Shown: in pieces, positions 12,689-26,199 of the stretch
Layout of the letters: each line of letters opens with the position of its first letter
Position numbering within the stretch: the stretch's first letter is position 1
The notes under the pieces: generated by a model
Databases searched by the model: none
What the model was told of the DNA's origin: nothing
Seen by the model: only the letters and a program-made list of their open reading frames with translations
Program-made: the position numbers and the translations under genes
Assembly: GCA_009599575.1 (NCBI GenBank)
Contig: VWND01000067.1
Location: 1,426,001-1,490,000, forward strand
Reading direction: 5' to 3'
DNA: 64,000 nucleotides
Source: Blumeriella jaapii
Taxonomy: Eukaryota > Ascomycota > Leotiomycetes > Helotiales > Drepanopezizaceae

Positions 12689-12899
12689 ATAATATTACAT
12701 TAATTTAATTAATTTACTAAAAAACAAGTTGTTTAATATACTATTTAAATATCTGAACGCAACTTTATTTTATTTAATTCTTTCAAAAAACATAGAAAAC
12801 TTTTTTAATAGCTTTTTTATTGAAAACGATTTCTTTTATATTAAAAAGTTTTAATTTGCAATTCCAGAAAATACTTATTTATTTAATTTAAACTTTGCC

Positions 12900-14210
12900 A
12901 ATATTTTCGCTAACACTATAAACAACGACGCTTTTCGTTTTTTATGCGAGGCCGCATGCTTTTTCCTGGCTCTTTTAATGCATTTTTATTCAATAGCGCC
13001 AACGTCACCGATTTTATCGAAAAATATAAAAAAATCTGTAAAAATTTTAAAGTTTTTAAAACTAAAATATTCGATAAACTTTTTCGTTATTATAATCTAA
13101 TTATTAAAAATATTATTAAATCGATAAATCAATAAAAAGCTATTAGGGCTCGAAACTAGCGTAAGCTAATTAAAGCTTTGAAATCGGAATTCCGAAACTA
13201 CGATCGCTAGCAAATTCGCGATATTATCGCTTTTTTAAATAGTTTGTTATAATAATTCGCTAAGCCAAAAAACTCAAGGCTTATTATCGTATTTATACGA
13301 GGATTTCTAACGTTTTCGTTAAGAAAAAAGTTTTAAACGAAGTTAAATAAAAAAAATTGTTTTTATTTAGCTTTTTAACCAGCATTCGCAACAAAATTAT
13401 TAAGCATTTTAAAATTAATAAATAAGATTTTAAAACTTTCGATTAATATTTCAAATTTATAAAATTCGTTTTTAAACAAAACCAAAGCGATCGTATTATT
13501 AAAATTATAAATCAAAAAAAATCTTTTTTTTTTATTCATAAAAAAAACGTGGAAGTTTTAATACAAAAATATGCCCAGCTATTAAAAGTTACCGAAATCG
13601 CTAAAAAACAGCCAGTTATTATATTATTTAATCGTTTTGCAAAGCTTATTAGTTTGGAAAAGTTTAATAAGAATATCGAAATTCTCGTATCGAAATTTAC
13701 CGATATTAAAATTAAAAAATTATAAAATAAAATCGATGATTTTATACAATAGCAAAAAAAATTTTTTTACGTTAATTCGGATAGTAAAAACGATTAAAAT
13801 AGCTTTTATAATAATTTTTTTTTTAAAATACGCGAAGCGATTAACTTCGCTAAGCTATCGTAAAAATAATAGCTGCCTAATAGCAATTTTTTCGTGCTAG
13901 CGATCAGGATCAGCGAAACATTAATTATTATAACGATTATTAAAGAGAAAAAAAAAACCAGCGCGAAAATCAAAATCGCGATTATTAAAATAATAAAAGT
14001 AATTATTAAAATAAATCTCGTGGTTTTAAATATGGATTTTGTAATAATAAATAAATTTATTGCGAAAAACCTTATATTCGCTCGAAATGCAAAGTATTTA
14101 ATTTTTATATAAATAATAAAATCTATTATATTAATAAATACGAAACAATTTGCTTCGGACCGGTGGAAGCAGAAATAAGCTTTTTTAGCAAAACTGAAAA
14201 TCAAAGCTGA
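12900..14210 (+). pseudogene. RIP-inactivated gag, family 2 copy J2
   Basis: An open segment at 12944-13135 includes FNSANVTDFIEKYKKI, matching J1. The same frame resumes at 13637-13900. A degraded CCHC region and the ICLGP-like stretch lie near 14020-14200. Stops such as the TAA after KSINQ fit mutated Gln codons. Long antisense open stretches in the same place (13806-14204) have no protein-like features and are shadows. Confidence 0.78.
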
Positions 14211-14879
14211 TTAAAAATTATTCGTTTCAAAATAAAAAGTACGAAATGGAACGATTATTTGGAAAACAGAAAAAATGCGAAATCAATTTTTATTAATAAA
14301 AAAGAAAACATTTCAAAAAGCGTATTAATCAAAAAAAAAAATTTATTTCAAATATAAATAAAATTTAAATATATAAATAAAAAACAAATATATATATTAT
14401 TAATTTAATTATTATATTTGCAAATATTATAGCTGTATAATTAAGCTAGCGAATTATAAAAAAGCAAAATGCTTTTGTTTTATTCGTCAAACCGATTAAT
14501 TTAAAAAAAACGTTAGAATCGAAAAAAAAAAAAAGATTTTGAAATTCAAAAAAAAACCGATAAAATTATTAAAAAATATTTATAATAAAAAAAATTAACG
14601 ACGATATAAAAAATATCGATACCGATATTTCGGTTTAAATTAATTAAAAAATATTAACTTTTAAACGGTCATTATTAATGCGAAGCGAAAAATAAATCGA
14701 TAAATATATTAGTTCCGAAGCTGTCGACGAAACTATTAAGAAAATTATAAAACAAAAAATTAAATTAAAATTTAACGATTTATTTAATATAAAAAAAAAT
14801 CGATAAAATTATTAATAAATAAATTTTTATATTAAAAAAAAAAAGAAAAAATTAAAATTATTCGAAAAAAAAAAACGAT

Positions 14880-17800
14880 TTTAAACTGAAAAAAAACAAA
14901 AAAAAAATTTATAATATCGCAATTAATTTAGCCGATAAAAAAAAATCTTCGGAAAAAATCAGCTTTTTAGCTTTTATTACAAAAACTCAGAAATCAAAAC
15001 GACGAAACTGCTTTTACACGGTTATAAAAATATCAAAATAAAAATAATATTTAAAAAAAATACGACCGTTTTCGTTTTATTCGATAATAAAACCGAAATC
15101 AATTGTATAAATTAAAAAACAGCCGAAGCTAGGAAAATTCCGATTATTATCGATAAACGAATGATTTATACTACCGTTAATAAAGATATTATTAAATTCA
15201 AAAAAATTATACGAAATATAAAAATCGACGTTGGAAATATTACTATTTATAAAAACTTTTTAATAATAAAAAAATGCTTGTATTTTATTATTTTTAAAAT
15301 GCTTTGAATTTTAAAAAGTTTCGTTGATTTTAAATACACAGAAAACGGCTAAATAAAAGCTTTTTTTTTAAATTAAAACCGATTTTTTTAACATTAAATT
15401 ACCGTCGCCGGCGATAAAGTTTTTTTAATCGACGTTTTATCGGAAAACAAATAGCCGGCTTTAGCTTTAAAACAAACGCTAAGCTATAACAAAACTTAGA
15501 AAATATTCGGCTAAAAATATTTACGTTATTAATCGAAATAACACCGCGAATAAAATTAGCTAATATTAATATTTTTAATTATTAACTCGGAAATAAAAAT
15601 TCCGAAAATTTCGTTTTCGTATTAAATAAATCCGACTTATATATTTTATTTTTTTATATTAATATCAGCATTTTTTATAAGCGCAAAACTAATAAAATAC
15701 GATTCGTAAATTTTAGCGAATTCGGTGAAAATATTTTCGAAAAAATAAACGATTAATTCGAAGAAAACGAAGCAAAACCATTTTAATTAATTACTAGCGA
15801 ATTCGAGGAATTTATTACCGGCCGATTTTTCAATTTACTATTTAACAGCCGATTTACAAAAAAACAATTCGATAATTTAGCAATCGAATTTTAATTTTTG
15901 CTAAAAAAAAAAAAGATTTTATACGAAATTCTACGCAACCGAAAAAAAGTTATAGCTTTCGATTTTACCGAAATAAACTAATTTAATTTTAACGTTACGT
16001 TTTATATCGATATTAAAACCGTATTTTACGAAGCCTGGCAAAAAAAAAACCTTTTCAGTTTTTAAAGCTTTTTAAAACAAAATAATCGAAATGCTTAAAA
16101 AACGAATTAAGCAAAGGATTTTCGAATTTTGCTACGGCCTATACAAAAACAAATAATTTATCGTTGCGAAAAAAAAAAAGCATTTATAAATTTATTATCG
16201 TAATCGTCGAAATAAACAAAATAACGATACGAAACGCTAACGTGCCATCCAACTTCGATTAATTTTTAAATAAATTCGCAAAACTAACGATCGCTTTTTT
16301 TTTCGATCTGTTTTCAAACTACGATTATTTAATATTTAATTCGCGATTTCGAAATATAACGGCAATTTAAACGCTAATCGGTTTGCTGCGTATAACGAAA
16401 ATATTTATAAAAGCTATTAATTCAGTCGTTTAATTCGTAAAGATCGTATATAAAATTCTTATAATTTATATTTTTAATATTACTTTTTTTTACGTTAACG
16501 ACGTCGAAATAAAAGGTTTTAAATTATATTATAATAATAAAAAGATTTTTTTTAAAATTCGACGTTATATAATAAAATATATTTAAAACATCGATAAAAT
16601 CATAATTTGCTTCGAAAAAGCTAAAACTATTATTAGCCTTCGATTAAAATTTTATATGCCCGAAATAAATATCGTTGGCTACATAACTAACAGCGCTGGC
16701 CGTTATTTTTAACGAAAAAAAATTAAAAAAATATGCGAATAAAAAAAGTATAAAAATATTACCGAAGCCAAAGCTTTTATTAGCGTTATAATTTATTATC
16801 GCAATTAAATAAAAAACTTTTTTTAAAAAGCTGTATTTATTTACGCTATAATAAAAAAAAAAGTCGATTTCGTTTAAAAAAAAAGCAAAGCAAAATTATA
16901 AAAATCTTTAAAAACGATTTTTTATTAGTTTTATCGTTTATGCGAATCGATTATAATTCAGACGCAAAAATTATTTTAATTATCGACGTTAATATTTTCG
17001 GTTAGAAAGCTATATTATAATAAATCGACGAAAACAAAAAACGACATTTTTTACGATTCGAAAGCGGCTTATAATCTTTCGCAAAAGCACGCTACGATAC
17101 CATCAAACGAAAATGTCGAAGCGTTTTTAAAGCAATAAAAAAAATGAAAAGCGAATTGTATAAAATATATTTTATTTAAAAAACAAACGCAAAATTTTTA
17201 TCGACTAATTAAATAAAAGAGCTAATAATTTATTAAAAGCATTTGTTATTAATTAAATAACTTAAATAAAACTTATAAATTTCGAAGTCAAATATATTAA
17301 AAAAACGATTAATACAGCTGCGGACGGCTTTTTCAGACGAAAACGCTTTTATTCGTTTAATTTCGCTAAATAAAGCGAATAAAATATCGACGAATAAATC
17401 GCTAACGAAATCGGCTCCTTCGTTATTTGCGTTTTAAATTTTATAAAGCCGAAACCATTCGCGTTGCTATTTCGGCTGGCATCGCGAATAAAAAACACCG
17501 ATTTTCGGATCGAAAAAGTATTCGCGTTATTATTTCGGCTGGCACCGCGAATAAATTTAATTAAAAACGATCGGAATAAGCCGATTAACGACGAAAATAA
17601 ACTTTTAATCGATAATTACAAAACCGAAAACTTTTATTTAATTATATATTATTAATTATTTTGTTTAAATTATTTAGCGTATCAAACTATTAGTTTAAAT
17701 TATTTAAAAACCAAGCTTTCGATTATATTTTAGCCGATAAAAAGCTTTATAAAAAAAAATATATATATATATATTAAAAACGCTTTATAATAAATAATAA

Positions 17801-18901
17801 AACCGATAAATTTTAAATTATAAAAAAAATCTACGAAAAAATATTTTATAAAAAAGCTAAAGCTATTTATTACCGAATCAAAAACGATTTTTAAACAAAA
17901 AAATGCTTCGAAAATTGCAAAATCTTCGTTAAAAACTGCATTTTTTGTTAAAAACGAAAGCTTAGCCGAAAAAAAAACTTATTATATCCGACGTAGTTTT
18001 TTTAAATCTAAAAAAAAATTAATTTCGACGTTATACGCGTATCGATTACCGACCGCGGATATATATATTTTATATTCGCTATCGACGACTTGTTTAAATA
18101 GCTTAAAAAGCGACTTTTTCGAAACGTTATTTTCGAAGTTATAGCGATTTTTTTTTTGAAAAAACGTTATATATCGATACGATTTATTTAAAAAACTAAA
18201 CGTCGATAATAAATTCGAAAACAAAAGCGTTATCGGAACTTTTATAAAAAAATACGGCATTTAACGTATTTAAATTTTAGCTTATAATTCGAAAAGCAAC
18301 GGGTCCGTTAAACGAAATTATAAAAATATTTTCGACGGCTTTTCAAAAGCTATTCGAAAAGATTATAAGCATTGATCGCGGAAATTTTCGGAAATGCTTT
18401 TTGCTATACGCATATATATATACGCTTTTATTAAAATAATTTTATTTTTTATTTAATACGGCAAAAACGCTCGACTGCTTTTAAAAACAAAATAATTTAT
18501 ATAAAAGCTTTATAACGTAATTAGAATAAAAACGAAAGCAGATCTATTAATAATAAGATTTAAACAGCTAAATTACCGCGATATAAATATAAAAAAAATG
18601 ATTTTAAAAAAAATATATATAAAAAAATAATTAAAAAAATCTGAATTAAAACCAAGGTTTAAAAAAAAACGCTAATTAAAAAAAAAATTTGGTTTTAGTT
18701 TACGACGTTCAGCGCGCTATTAATAAATCGGCCGATATTAAATTTGATTATAAATGGCTCGGATTTTACGAAATATACGAAGCCGAATTAAATAAAAATT
18801 ATTATAAATTTAACAAACTCGATAAAATAAAACTGAAAAAAACGTTTGCCGCTAATCGATTAAAACGATTTTACAAAAAAAACCAGCAAACTTACTTTTA
18901 A
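14880..18901 (+). pseudogene. RIP-inactivated pol (PR-RT-RNaseH-IN), J2
   Basis: The protease region at about 15080-15320 has FDNKTEINCIN, a damaged D-x-G-A box. RT lies at about 16000-16900. RNase H at about 16930-17330 has KRHFLRFESGL and ARYDTIKRKCRSVFKAIKK, diagnostic of this fungal Gypsy group. Integrase follows at about 17850-18450, with FDVIRVSITDRG for the first catalytic region and SKSNGSVKRNYKNIF near 18290 for the third. The integrase C-terminus is an intact reading at 18689-18901 (LVYDVQRAINKSAD, then ANRLKRFYKK). No chromodomain is visible. The rest is broken by stops and small indels. Confidence 0.85.
17458..17555 (+). repeat. 63 bp in-frame direct duplication in J2 pol
   Basis: TTCGCGTTGCTATTTCGGCT and its continuation at 17458-17492 recur with few differences at 17521-17555. 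The offset of 63 bp is 21 codons, so both copies read in the same frame, in the linker between RNase H and integrase. J1 cannot be compared because this part lies outside the window. Confidence 0.8.
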
Positions 18902-19099
18902 AATTTTAATTTAAATAACAATTCCGATTTTAGCGATTCCGACGACGATTCCGACCAAAGCGATGATATTTTAAAAAAAAAATCCTTTGGAAAAGTTTAG
19001 CATTAATAAAATAGTAACGCTGCTATTAAAAACACGATTCAAATCGTGATTTTATTTATGACCGAAAAAAAAAATGTATATAAAATTATTTATTAACTG

Positions 19100-19285
19100 T
19101 GTCAAGGGGTGCGAACGAGCAGAAGGTTCGTAGGTGATTTGTATTGACTACGGGGTTTCTAAGTTAGAAGGGCCGCGAATTCTAAGATATAATGTATACG
19201 GATGATTACGTGGTTCCGATATTACGTAATAATAACGTGACTTTCGGATCACGTGACCAACGAATTGATGTTTTATCTCTTCATA
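19100..19285 (-). repeat. 3' LTR of G0
   Basis: It runs from TGTCAAGG (19100) to TTCATA (ancestral CTCACA, 19285) in plus orientation. It aligns with the reverse complement of LTRs at 46162, 48929 and 63507. It lacks the 13 bp duplication of the G2 LTRs but has about 11 extra bases near 19200-19215. CACGTG is kept near 19250-19260. The purine tract of the element lies just inside, as TATAATTCTTTTTTTTA in plus orientation. Confidence 0.9.
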
Positions 19286-19319
19286 TATAATTCTTTTTTT
19301 TATTTTTTTATTTAATTTT

Positions 19320-22300
19320 TTCGTCGTCGGAATTTATTTTTATAAATCGAACTTCGTTCGCAAGGCGTGTTTGTAAACGAGTGCGAGATTCGGCTGAAAT
19401 AGTAGAAAAAAAAGAAGCAGGCTTCCTTAGTTTCGGGAGCAGAACAACTGGTGTTTTTGCAATAGAAAAGGAATTGGTAATAGTCGTTTTGTGTTTGGTG
19501 ACAGTTGTAAAAGTTTTTTTCGATGGTAAAAACTTATCTTCGTTATTTATCGATTTAGTATATTTTCTGTTAGCAATTTTGATTTTAGCCAGTTTTAATT
19601 TAATCGAATAAAATTTCTGAGAAAAACGGATGGCGAATTCTGCTATAAAATTATATGCGTTAACAACGTTTTCTAATGGTTTTTAAAATTAGTTTTCGGC
19701 GTTGTAATTATCCTATTATATTAAATAAAAGAAATTAAAGTTTCGTTTAAAATTAAAAATAGCGTTTATAACTTATAGCAAGCTTTCGTTTACGTCGATA
19801 AAACAAATGGAAAAAAAAGGTTTTTCTGCTTTGAAAAAAGGTCGTTGTAGGCAGGTTTGAGCAAATTAATATGGAAAACAAAATGTAATAGTTTTTATTC
19901 GAAAAATAATTTCAGTTTATAATTATAAAAGCCTAGAACTTCGGCGATCTTGTAAAAATCGTAGAATTTATTATTTAGTTTTTTGATTAATTTAATAAAA
20001 ATTTTATTGCGTTTGTTAAAAAACACGGTATTTTTTATTTTGTAAATAGAAGCTGGTTAGCGTTGTTAATTAAAATGGTGTTTCTGGTCGGCTAACGCTG
20101 AAGTCAAATTTATACGTAAAAATAGTTTTAATTTTTTTATTTTATCGGCGAAATCTTTTTTTTTCGTATTTGCTATTCGTAAAATGCGTAAAATAAAATT
20201 TAAAATAGGTTTAGATAAAAAAAAGCTTATTCGAAAATAAAAGCTTTTATTGGCGTAAAAAAAGGAAATTCCGATGAAAGCGTTTACAACGTTATTTGCT
20301 GCGAATTTAATTAAAAAAAGCCAGTCTTTTTAATTTTTTTAGGCGTATTCGACGAATTGTTTTAAGTAAAATAATAGGTAGGCGTTCGCGTTTTCGATTT
20401 GGCCGTCTGTTTCGGAATAAAAACTGGTGGATAGCGTAATATTGGTTCCGAAACGGTAATTAATAGCTTTCCAAAATTGTAAAACAAACAGGGAACTTCG
20501 GTTTGAAATTATAAAATCGAAGAAATTACATAAACGCTAAATATTTTTGCAAAACAATTTGGCTAAATCTATTGCTTTTATAATTGTATAACAAACTGTG
20601 TAATATCGTTTTTTAATAAAGCGACAAATTATTATTATAATTAAATTGTTTCGATTTTTATGCTTTTTTATTAGAAAAAAGTTTATAAAATCGATTAATA
20701 TATGGCTTTAACGGCGTAAAAAAATAGGCAGAAGTTTAAAAAGTTTTTGATAGCGTTGACTGGTGCTTATATTGCGAAAGCAGCTATTGCAATTGCGAAT
20801 AAATCTTTTGCAATCCTCGGAAACCAATAGCTAATAATAATTTTTATTAATAATTTCGTAAAGCTTGTTTTTGCCAGGATGGCCTGTTTTTATTAAATTA
20901 TAGGCCATTTGTAAAAGCTAGGTACGGATAGGAACGTTTAAATTCGGTGTATCGGAAACGTAAAATCGGTTTCGGAAGTATAATTTGTTATTGCGTATAA
21001 CGCATTTAAAAAGTTATAACGTTTTGAATTTCGGAATACTTTTTGATTTAAGCATTTTTTTTTAATAGCGATTTATAGCTTGTTAATAAAATAATATTTA
21101 TTTAGAAATCGTAAAGGTTTTTCGTCGTTTGCTTCGGATTATTTTAGCGAAGCTGGAAAAACGGTTAAAACTTCGGTCAAATAATGTTTTTTAAAAAGGG
21201 CTTGATTTTGGAACTGAATTTTTTCGTTTGAAAAGTTTTGAAAAAAGTTTTGAAAACGTCGGGTTAAAAAGTCAGATTTGCTATTTTGTTTTTTAAATTT
21301 AATATAATTATAAAATCAAAACTAGCTAAAAATTCGCTTCAGCGTATTTAACGCTTATTAAGTTGTTTAGTCGTTATAAAATATTTTAAATTTCGATAGT
21401 TTATAAATATTCGAATTAGATAGGCAGCTTTTTGTAATTCGGCTTATTAATTTTCGAAGCAACGTATAATAGCAAAAAGTTTTTTATTATAAATCTCGTA
21501 ATTGCATTCGGCTGAATCGAACTTTTTTAATATAAAAGCGATTAAATAAAATATTTTTGTATCGTTTTTTTGAAAAAGAATTCCTAAAAAAACGTAGTCA
21601 GAAGCGTTAATTTTAATAAATATTTTTTTATTAGAATTAAAATGGAACAACGTAGATGCAATCGTAAAAGCTGATTTAAAAAATTCGAAGGCTTTTATAT
21701 AATCGTCGTTAAAGTTTTATTTAATTTTTTTTTTATTAAATTTATTAAAAAATAACGATTTTAAAAAAACTTTTAATAAATCGTCGATAAAAATTCGCAA
21801 AATCTAAAAACGCTTGTACGTTTTTAACGTTGAAAAAGAAATTTCAGCCCGTAATCGCTTCGAGCTTTTTAGAATTTATTTTGATTTTAATAATGAAAAT
21901 AATTATTTTAAAATAAACGATTTTTTGAATTTCGAATTCGCATTTTTTTATATTTAGTTGCAGGCCAGCGTTAAAAAAAATTTAAAAAACGAAATTAACG
22001 TGTTTTTTGTGTTTTTAAAAGTCGTTTAAATAAACTAAAATATCGTTTATATAAGCTATGCAAAAAATATTTAAATAAAATCGTAAAATATCGTTTATGC
22101 GAAATTAAAACGTGGCGAAAGCGTTGTATAATCCGAAAAGCATAACCAAAGATTCGAATAAACTATACTTCGTATTAAATGCAATAAGCTATTTATAGCT
22201 TTTTTTTATTCGAATTTTATTAAAGGCGGCGAAAACGTCGAGTTTAATATAAAATTTAATTTTACTTAATTGTAAAAGCGTTTTTTAAACCAATAATAAA

Positions 22301-23453
22301 AGGTATCGGTTTTTGATTGTAATAGCGTTAAAAGCCTTATAATCGACGCAAAATCGTAGTTTTTTTTTGGTTTTTTCGTAAATAAAATTAAAAAAACTGC
22401 GAAAGAAAAGTTCGCTCGGATTTAATTTTTTTCGAAGTTTTTTTTAAAAAATTTGCGTAAAATTTGAAATTCGTCGATTAATATATTATATAAAAAACCG
22501 TATAAAAATATTATTTCAGATCGAAGTTTTATTATATAATCAACGCTTTTTTTATAAAATACAAGTTTATTAGCCTCGATAAGATTAAAAGCGGCTAAAT
22601 AATAATAATAATAAAAAAGGAGTTTTATTCGAAGGTCGATTAACGGTTTGGTTTAAAAGGCCAAACGAATATTTTTCAATAAAGCTTTAGCGAAATAAAA
22701 TTCGGCTGAAAATTGTTATCGTGTAATTTGAAAAAATTTATTTTTTTATAATTAATCGATTTCAAATAATATAATAAAGGGAGAATCGTCGGTTAAAGCG
22801 CTTAATTTGTGTAGTTGTTAATTAATTTCGTATAAAAAGGCTGAGAATACTTCGACTTTTGGTTAAAAAGCCAAAGTGGTAAATACAGCTGCTTTTGTAC
22901 GACGAAATATAACTGGTAGAACGACGGTTTTGTAAAAGTGGCGTTTTTGAATTAGGCCCAAAATAGCCAATTAATAAATGCGTTAAAATAAGCAATTCGT
23001 ACGGCAGAAGTCTGAATTAAAACAAAAAATATTCGTGGTCCAGTTAATATAAGGATTGTATATCCGAAGCCAAAGCTTTTTTAAAATAAAATTGTATTTT
23101 CTTAATATTATAATAAAAGTTGTAATCAATTCGGTGTGGCCGGCGGTATTAATTTGAAAAGAGATTTAATAAGTAATATCGCCGTGGATAGAAAAGCGTT
23201 CGTTAACCACGGTAAGTTTACGTGGATTTGTAAATAAAACAAGGGTTAATTCGTAATATTATACGAAAAAATAATTAATAAAATTGTCGGTAGCTTCGGA
23301 ATCGTTTAAAAAATAGGTTTTAATATATATATTATTAATAATTATAATACAAGATAATATTAAATATGATTCCGGAACGCCGTTTAAAGCAAATATTTCC
23401 AAGTTATTTTTTAAAAGTTTTTAATAGTAACAATTATTAAAAACAGTCAGTTT
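19320..23453 (-). pseudogene. RIP-inactivated pol, G0
   Basis: Minus strand: the protease lies at about 23420-23050 with a changed active site (NDSEATD, from D-S-G-A). RT lies at about 22480-21900, with the catalytic box reading YIND at 22042-22053. RNase H at 21650-21447 has KINASDYVFLGILFQ and SAECNYEIYNKKLFAIIRCF. The integrase finger and core span about 20850-20250, and the C-terminal tail reaches the LTR. The plus-strand open stretch at 19381-19611 is an antisense shadow of this tail; the same shadow appears in G2 at 63176-63472. Pol starts in the -1 frame relative to gag at the GTTTCCC (reverse GGGAAAC) site. Confidence 0.87.
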
Positions 23454-23456
23454 CCC
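23450..23456 (-). promoter_or_regulatory. Putative -1 frameshift heptamer GGGAAAC, G0
   Basis: On the minus strand the gag frame reads TCG GGA AAC TGA, so G-GGA-AAC sits in the X-XXY-YYZ register directly before the stop. The protease codons downstream are in the -1 frame (gag codon starts are 1 mod 3, protease codon starts 2 mod 3 on the plus coordinates). The same arrangement occurs in G1 and G2. Confidence 0.75.
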
Positions 23457-24185
23457 GACTTTTTTGCTTCGGCTTTAGCTTTTTTAACCCAAAAGAAATC
23501 GGAATAATTAGCAGCGCGGTGTTTATCGTTGATATATTAAAAGCAAAGATTATTAGCAAAAAAATAGATTCGGCGAGCTAATTTCTCGGCATTATTTATT
23601 AAGCGTTTGTTTTTAGTTATATCGGCTGCGGTTTATATAATTGCTTTGGTTTGAATGCTAAAATTTATAAAATCGTTTTAAATAATAGTCGTAATAGCAG
23701 TTTTAAATATAAAAGCAGAAAAAGTGATTTTCGTATTGCGACCTTCGGTTTTGTAATAATTAAGATTTAATTATCGAAAAACGGTATCGGTTTCGCGTAT
23801 TTAGGCGTAAAAACTAATAAGATCGGTTTTCAAATCGGAAGGATTAATATACGACAAACAAATAATTATATTAAAATAAAAAGTTTCGCGTAAAATAGCG
23901 ATAGCGGCTTCGTTATTAAATTTAGTATGACTTTTAATTTCCAGCCAAATAAAAATAAAAAAAAAAGGAAACAGGAATTAATTGCTTTGCTTAAAAAATA
24001 ATTTTTTTTTAAATATATCTGTTTATTAATTAAAAACACCGAACGATTATTAAAAGATTTGAATTATTTTTGCAATAATCAGATAGGAAAAGATGCCGTT
24101 CGTACGTAAATCCTTTTATAAAGCGCTTTTGGCTGTATCGGAGAAGCGGAAAAAAAAGTAATTTATGCGATTTTGTTCGGTCGTA

Positions 24186-24199
24186 TATTAGTTCTGATT
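24186..24199. repeat. Target-site duplication of LINE L1 (left copy)
   Basis: TATTAGTTCTGATT occurs here and again at 46091-46104, exactly at the two ends of L1. Joining the two G0 halves with a single copy restores the family 3 gag sequence seen in G1 and G2. Confidence 0.95.
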
Positions 24200-24230
24200 C
24201 ATTCTTCACAACATATACGGATTCTACTTT

Positions 24231-25980
24231 TTGTTCGCAACAATTATTAAATGTATTGCATTCGATTCGGAAAACTCGTTTTTTTCCGAATTTCGAGGAA
24301 TCAGCTCGAAAGCTCGTCGCGTTCGCCGTGCAGCTCGCGAAATAATTCCTTTCACTCTTTTTCGGTCGTCCGACGATTATAACTACGACTACGACGAATT
24401 ATATACTCGTTTTATAAACGCAATCTTACCGTTTTAATTAAATTTGCATTTCAAAAAAAAAAACAGGCGAATATTTTTAATATTCGTTTTTTTTCCTTCG
24501 TTTTAAAATACGAAACGCGAATATTTATTATTGCAACGTCGGCTATTATCAGCCAGCTTAACGAAACAGACCGATAATTTCAAATACGCCGTAAAATATA
24601 AATATAATTCGCGACCGCTGCCGATAGCGTCGTAGATTAGCAAAAAAAGCCTAAAGCGCGATAATACGCCGAAAAGCTTATAAAAAGCTTTATTTTTTTT
24701 TTGCAAATCCGCGCTTTTATTACTTTTTTCGCCGCTTCGCCAGGCAGCATCGATTTTTTTTTTTTTTTTTGCTAAATCAGTTATTTAAGCAAACCGAGTT
24801 TTACGAAAAGTTTTAAAGATTTTAATAAATTTCGAAAAATTAAAATCGATTATCGCTAAAAAGTTATAATAATAAACGCGTTCGTTTATCAGCGGAATTT
24901 TACGCGTTTTTTTAAATTCGTTTATTAAAAATCAATTAGCAAAAGTTCGATAAAATTATCGCTTTTTAATTATATCGGCGAAAAGCATTTTGCTAAACAA
25001 ATCTAATATTTTCGTTTTCAGGCAACAAATCGCGAAGTTTATACCGGGCCTAACGAAAAACGCGATTAAAAACCTAACGCTTATAAAAACAAAATGAATT
25101 TTTTATTTAATCGATTTGAAAATCAAAAACTTTTTTATTATTTAAAAAAGCGTTAAAATTCTTCGCAAAATATTCGAAGTTATCGTTGTACGTATTCCGG
25201 AGAAATAATACAATTACGCGATATAAAACGTTTTAGCTACGGTTTCGAAAGTATTCGGCGACGTTTTCTATTATTAAAAATATATAAAAAACGAAATTTT
25301 TATTTAAATTAAAATCAAGCCGATTAGCACGCGTTTTTTCCGATACGAAGCGAATCCAGTTATAAATAAGCAAATTTGGAATTTTTTTTTTTTACAATTA
25401 ATTAAAAGTTTTATTTTTTTCGGCGTTAGCGCCCAGGCCAAGTTTATTAATAAAAAACCGGCTATATTTCGCTACGATTTTAAATACTAAAGCTTTTGCA
25501 ATTTATTAGCTTGCATTCGATACGCACGCTGCAATTATTATAATAATCGAATACAAAACTACGATAGTCCGACCGGCTTTAATTGCAAAACAGTTTTATA
25601 ATGCGCGAATTGTTATAAGTTATACGCTGCGAATTATTTACGCTGTTTTGCGGTTTTTCGCCGCGTAAACGATAAAATAATACGATTAATTAAAAAAAAA
25701 CTAAAAGCTGTCCGGCGATTAAAAAAAACGGCTTATTCGATCGCGGTTATTTTTATTACTAAAACTTTTATTTTTTTAAATAATAATAATTCGGTTTTTA
25801 ATAACGCGAGCCGAAAAAAAAAACGCGAAAACGCTGTAACGGTATACGAGCAAAAAACTACCGCGCTTTTAATTATTATTTCCGCCGCGGTTATAACGCT
25901 AAACGTAATTTTTTCGGACCGTTTAATTCGAAATTTAATTTTAAAACAATCGTTAAACATTTAGCATTTTAGCCGAAAAG
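24231..25980 (+). pseudogene. LINE L1 ORF1 (Gag-like RNA-binding protein), degraded
   Basis: The N-terminal reading 24231-24437 begins a few tens of bases after the element start and is acidic/Arg-rich (KARRVRRAAREIIPF, then DDYNYDYDELY). Around 25497-25680 a Cys-rich region reads C-N-L-L-A-C, then ARCNYY, TGFNCKTVL and CANCYKLYAANYLRC, which is the row of CCHC knuckles expected of Tad1-like ORF1 with some cysteines lost. Stops and frameshifts break the rest. The reading from 25733 on the opposite strand is a shadow. Confidence 0.7.
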
Positions 25981-26199
25981 CATATTCGATTTTCGACGAT
26001 ACGACCTTTGTAATTTTTTCGCAAAATACGCTTTTTTTTATTTCGTTAAAAACAATATATTCGTTTTTATCGGATTAATTACGAAATAAATTCTAAGTTT
26101 TCGTAAACGAATTAAAAAAAATAAATATTAATATTAATACTTTTATTTTTTAATAATAAAACATTTTTATAAGCAACGCGGAGGATTTCGCAACCGAAA

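Larger units (their letters stand above)
11911..19099 (+). mobile_element. Gypsy family 2 copy J2 (3' LTR outside window)
   Basis: It has a long 5' LTR, gag and a complete though broken pol ending at 18901, then a 198 bp AT-rich tail (18902-19099) with no coding signal. G0 is inserted at 19100; the J2 3' LTR is not in the window and should lie right of G0. It is nested in J1 of the same family. RNase H and integrase C-terminus place it in a widespread fungal Gypsy group with RHP-type RNase H and NRLK[RK]FY at the integrase end; this assignment rests on remembered family features. Confidence 0.86.
19100..24199 (-). mobile_element. Gypsy family 3 copy G0, left part (continues at 46091-46161)
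   Basis: In plus orientation it starts with the 3' LTR (TGTCAAGG...), then pol backwards, then gag. It stops at 24199, where LINE L1 begins. It resumes after L1 at 46105-46161 (46091-46104 being the duplicated target), and is then cut again by G1 at 46162. The reading on both sides of L1 joins at the gag position equivalent to the AATTAGAACTGG stretch of G2 near 49845. The 5' half of gag and the 5' LTR should lie right of the window, after G1. G0 itself is inserted in the tail of J2; the 5 bp before it are AACTG (19095-19099). Confidence 0.9.
23447..24199 (-). pseudogene. gag 3' half, G0 (interrupted by L1)
   Basis: The minus strand reads a nucleocapsid knuckle around 23545-23500: C-F-stop-Y...DKHRAANY, that is CCHC with two cysteines turned to Tyr by G-to-A changes. 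Then comes a Lys/Ala-rich tail ending in KKSGN and TGA (23449-23447). Upstream gag sequence runs to 24199, and continues at 46105-46161 after the LINE. Confidence 0.83.
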
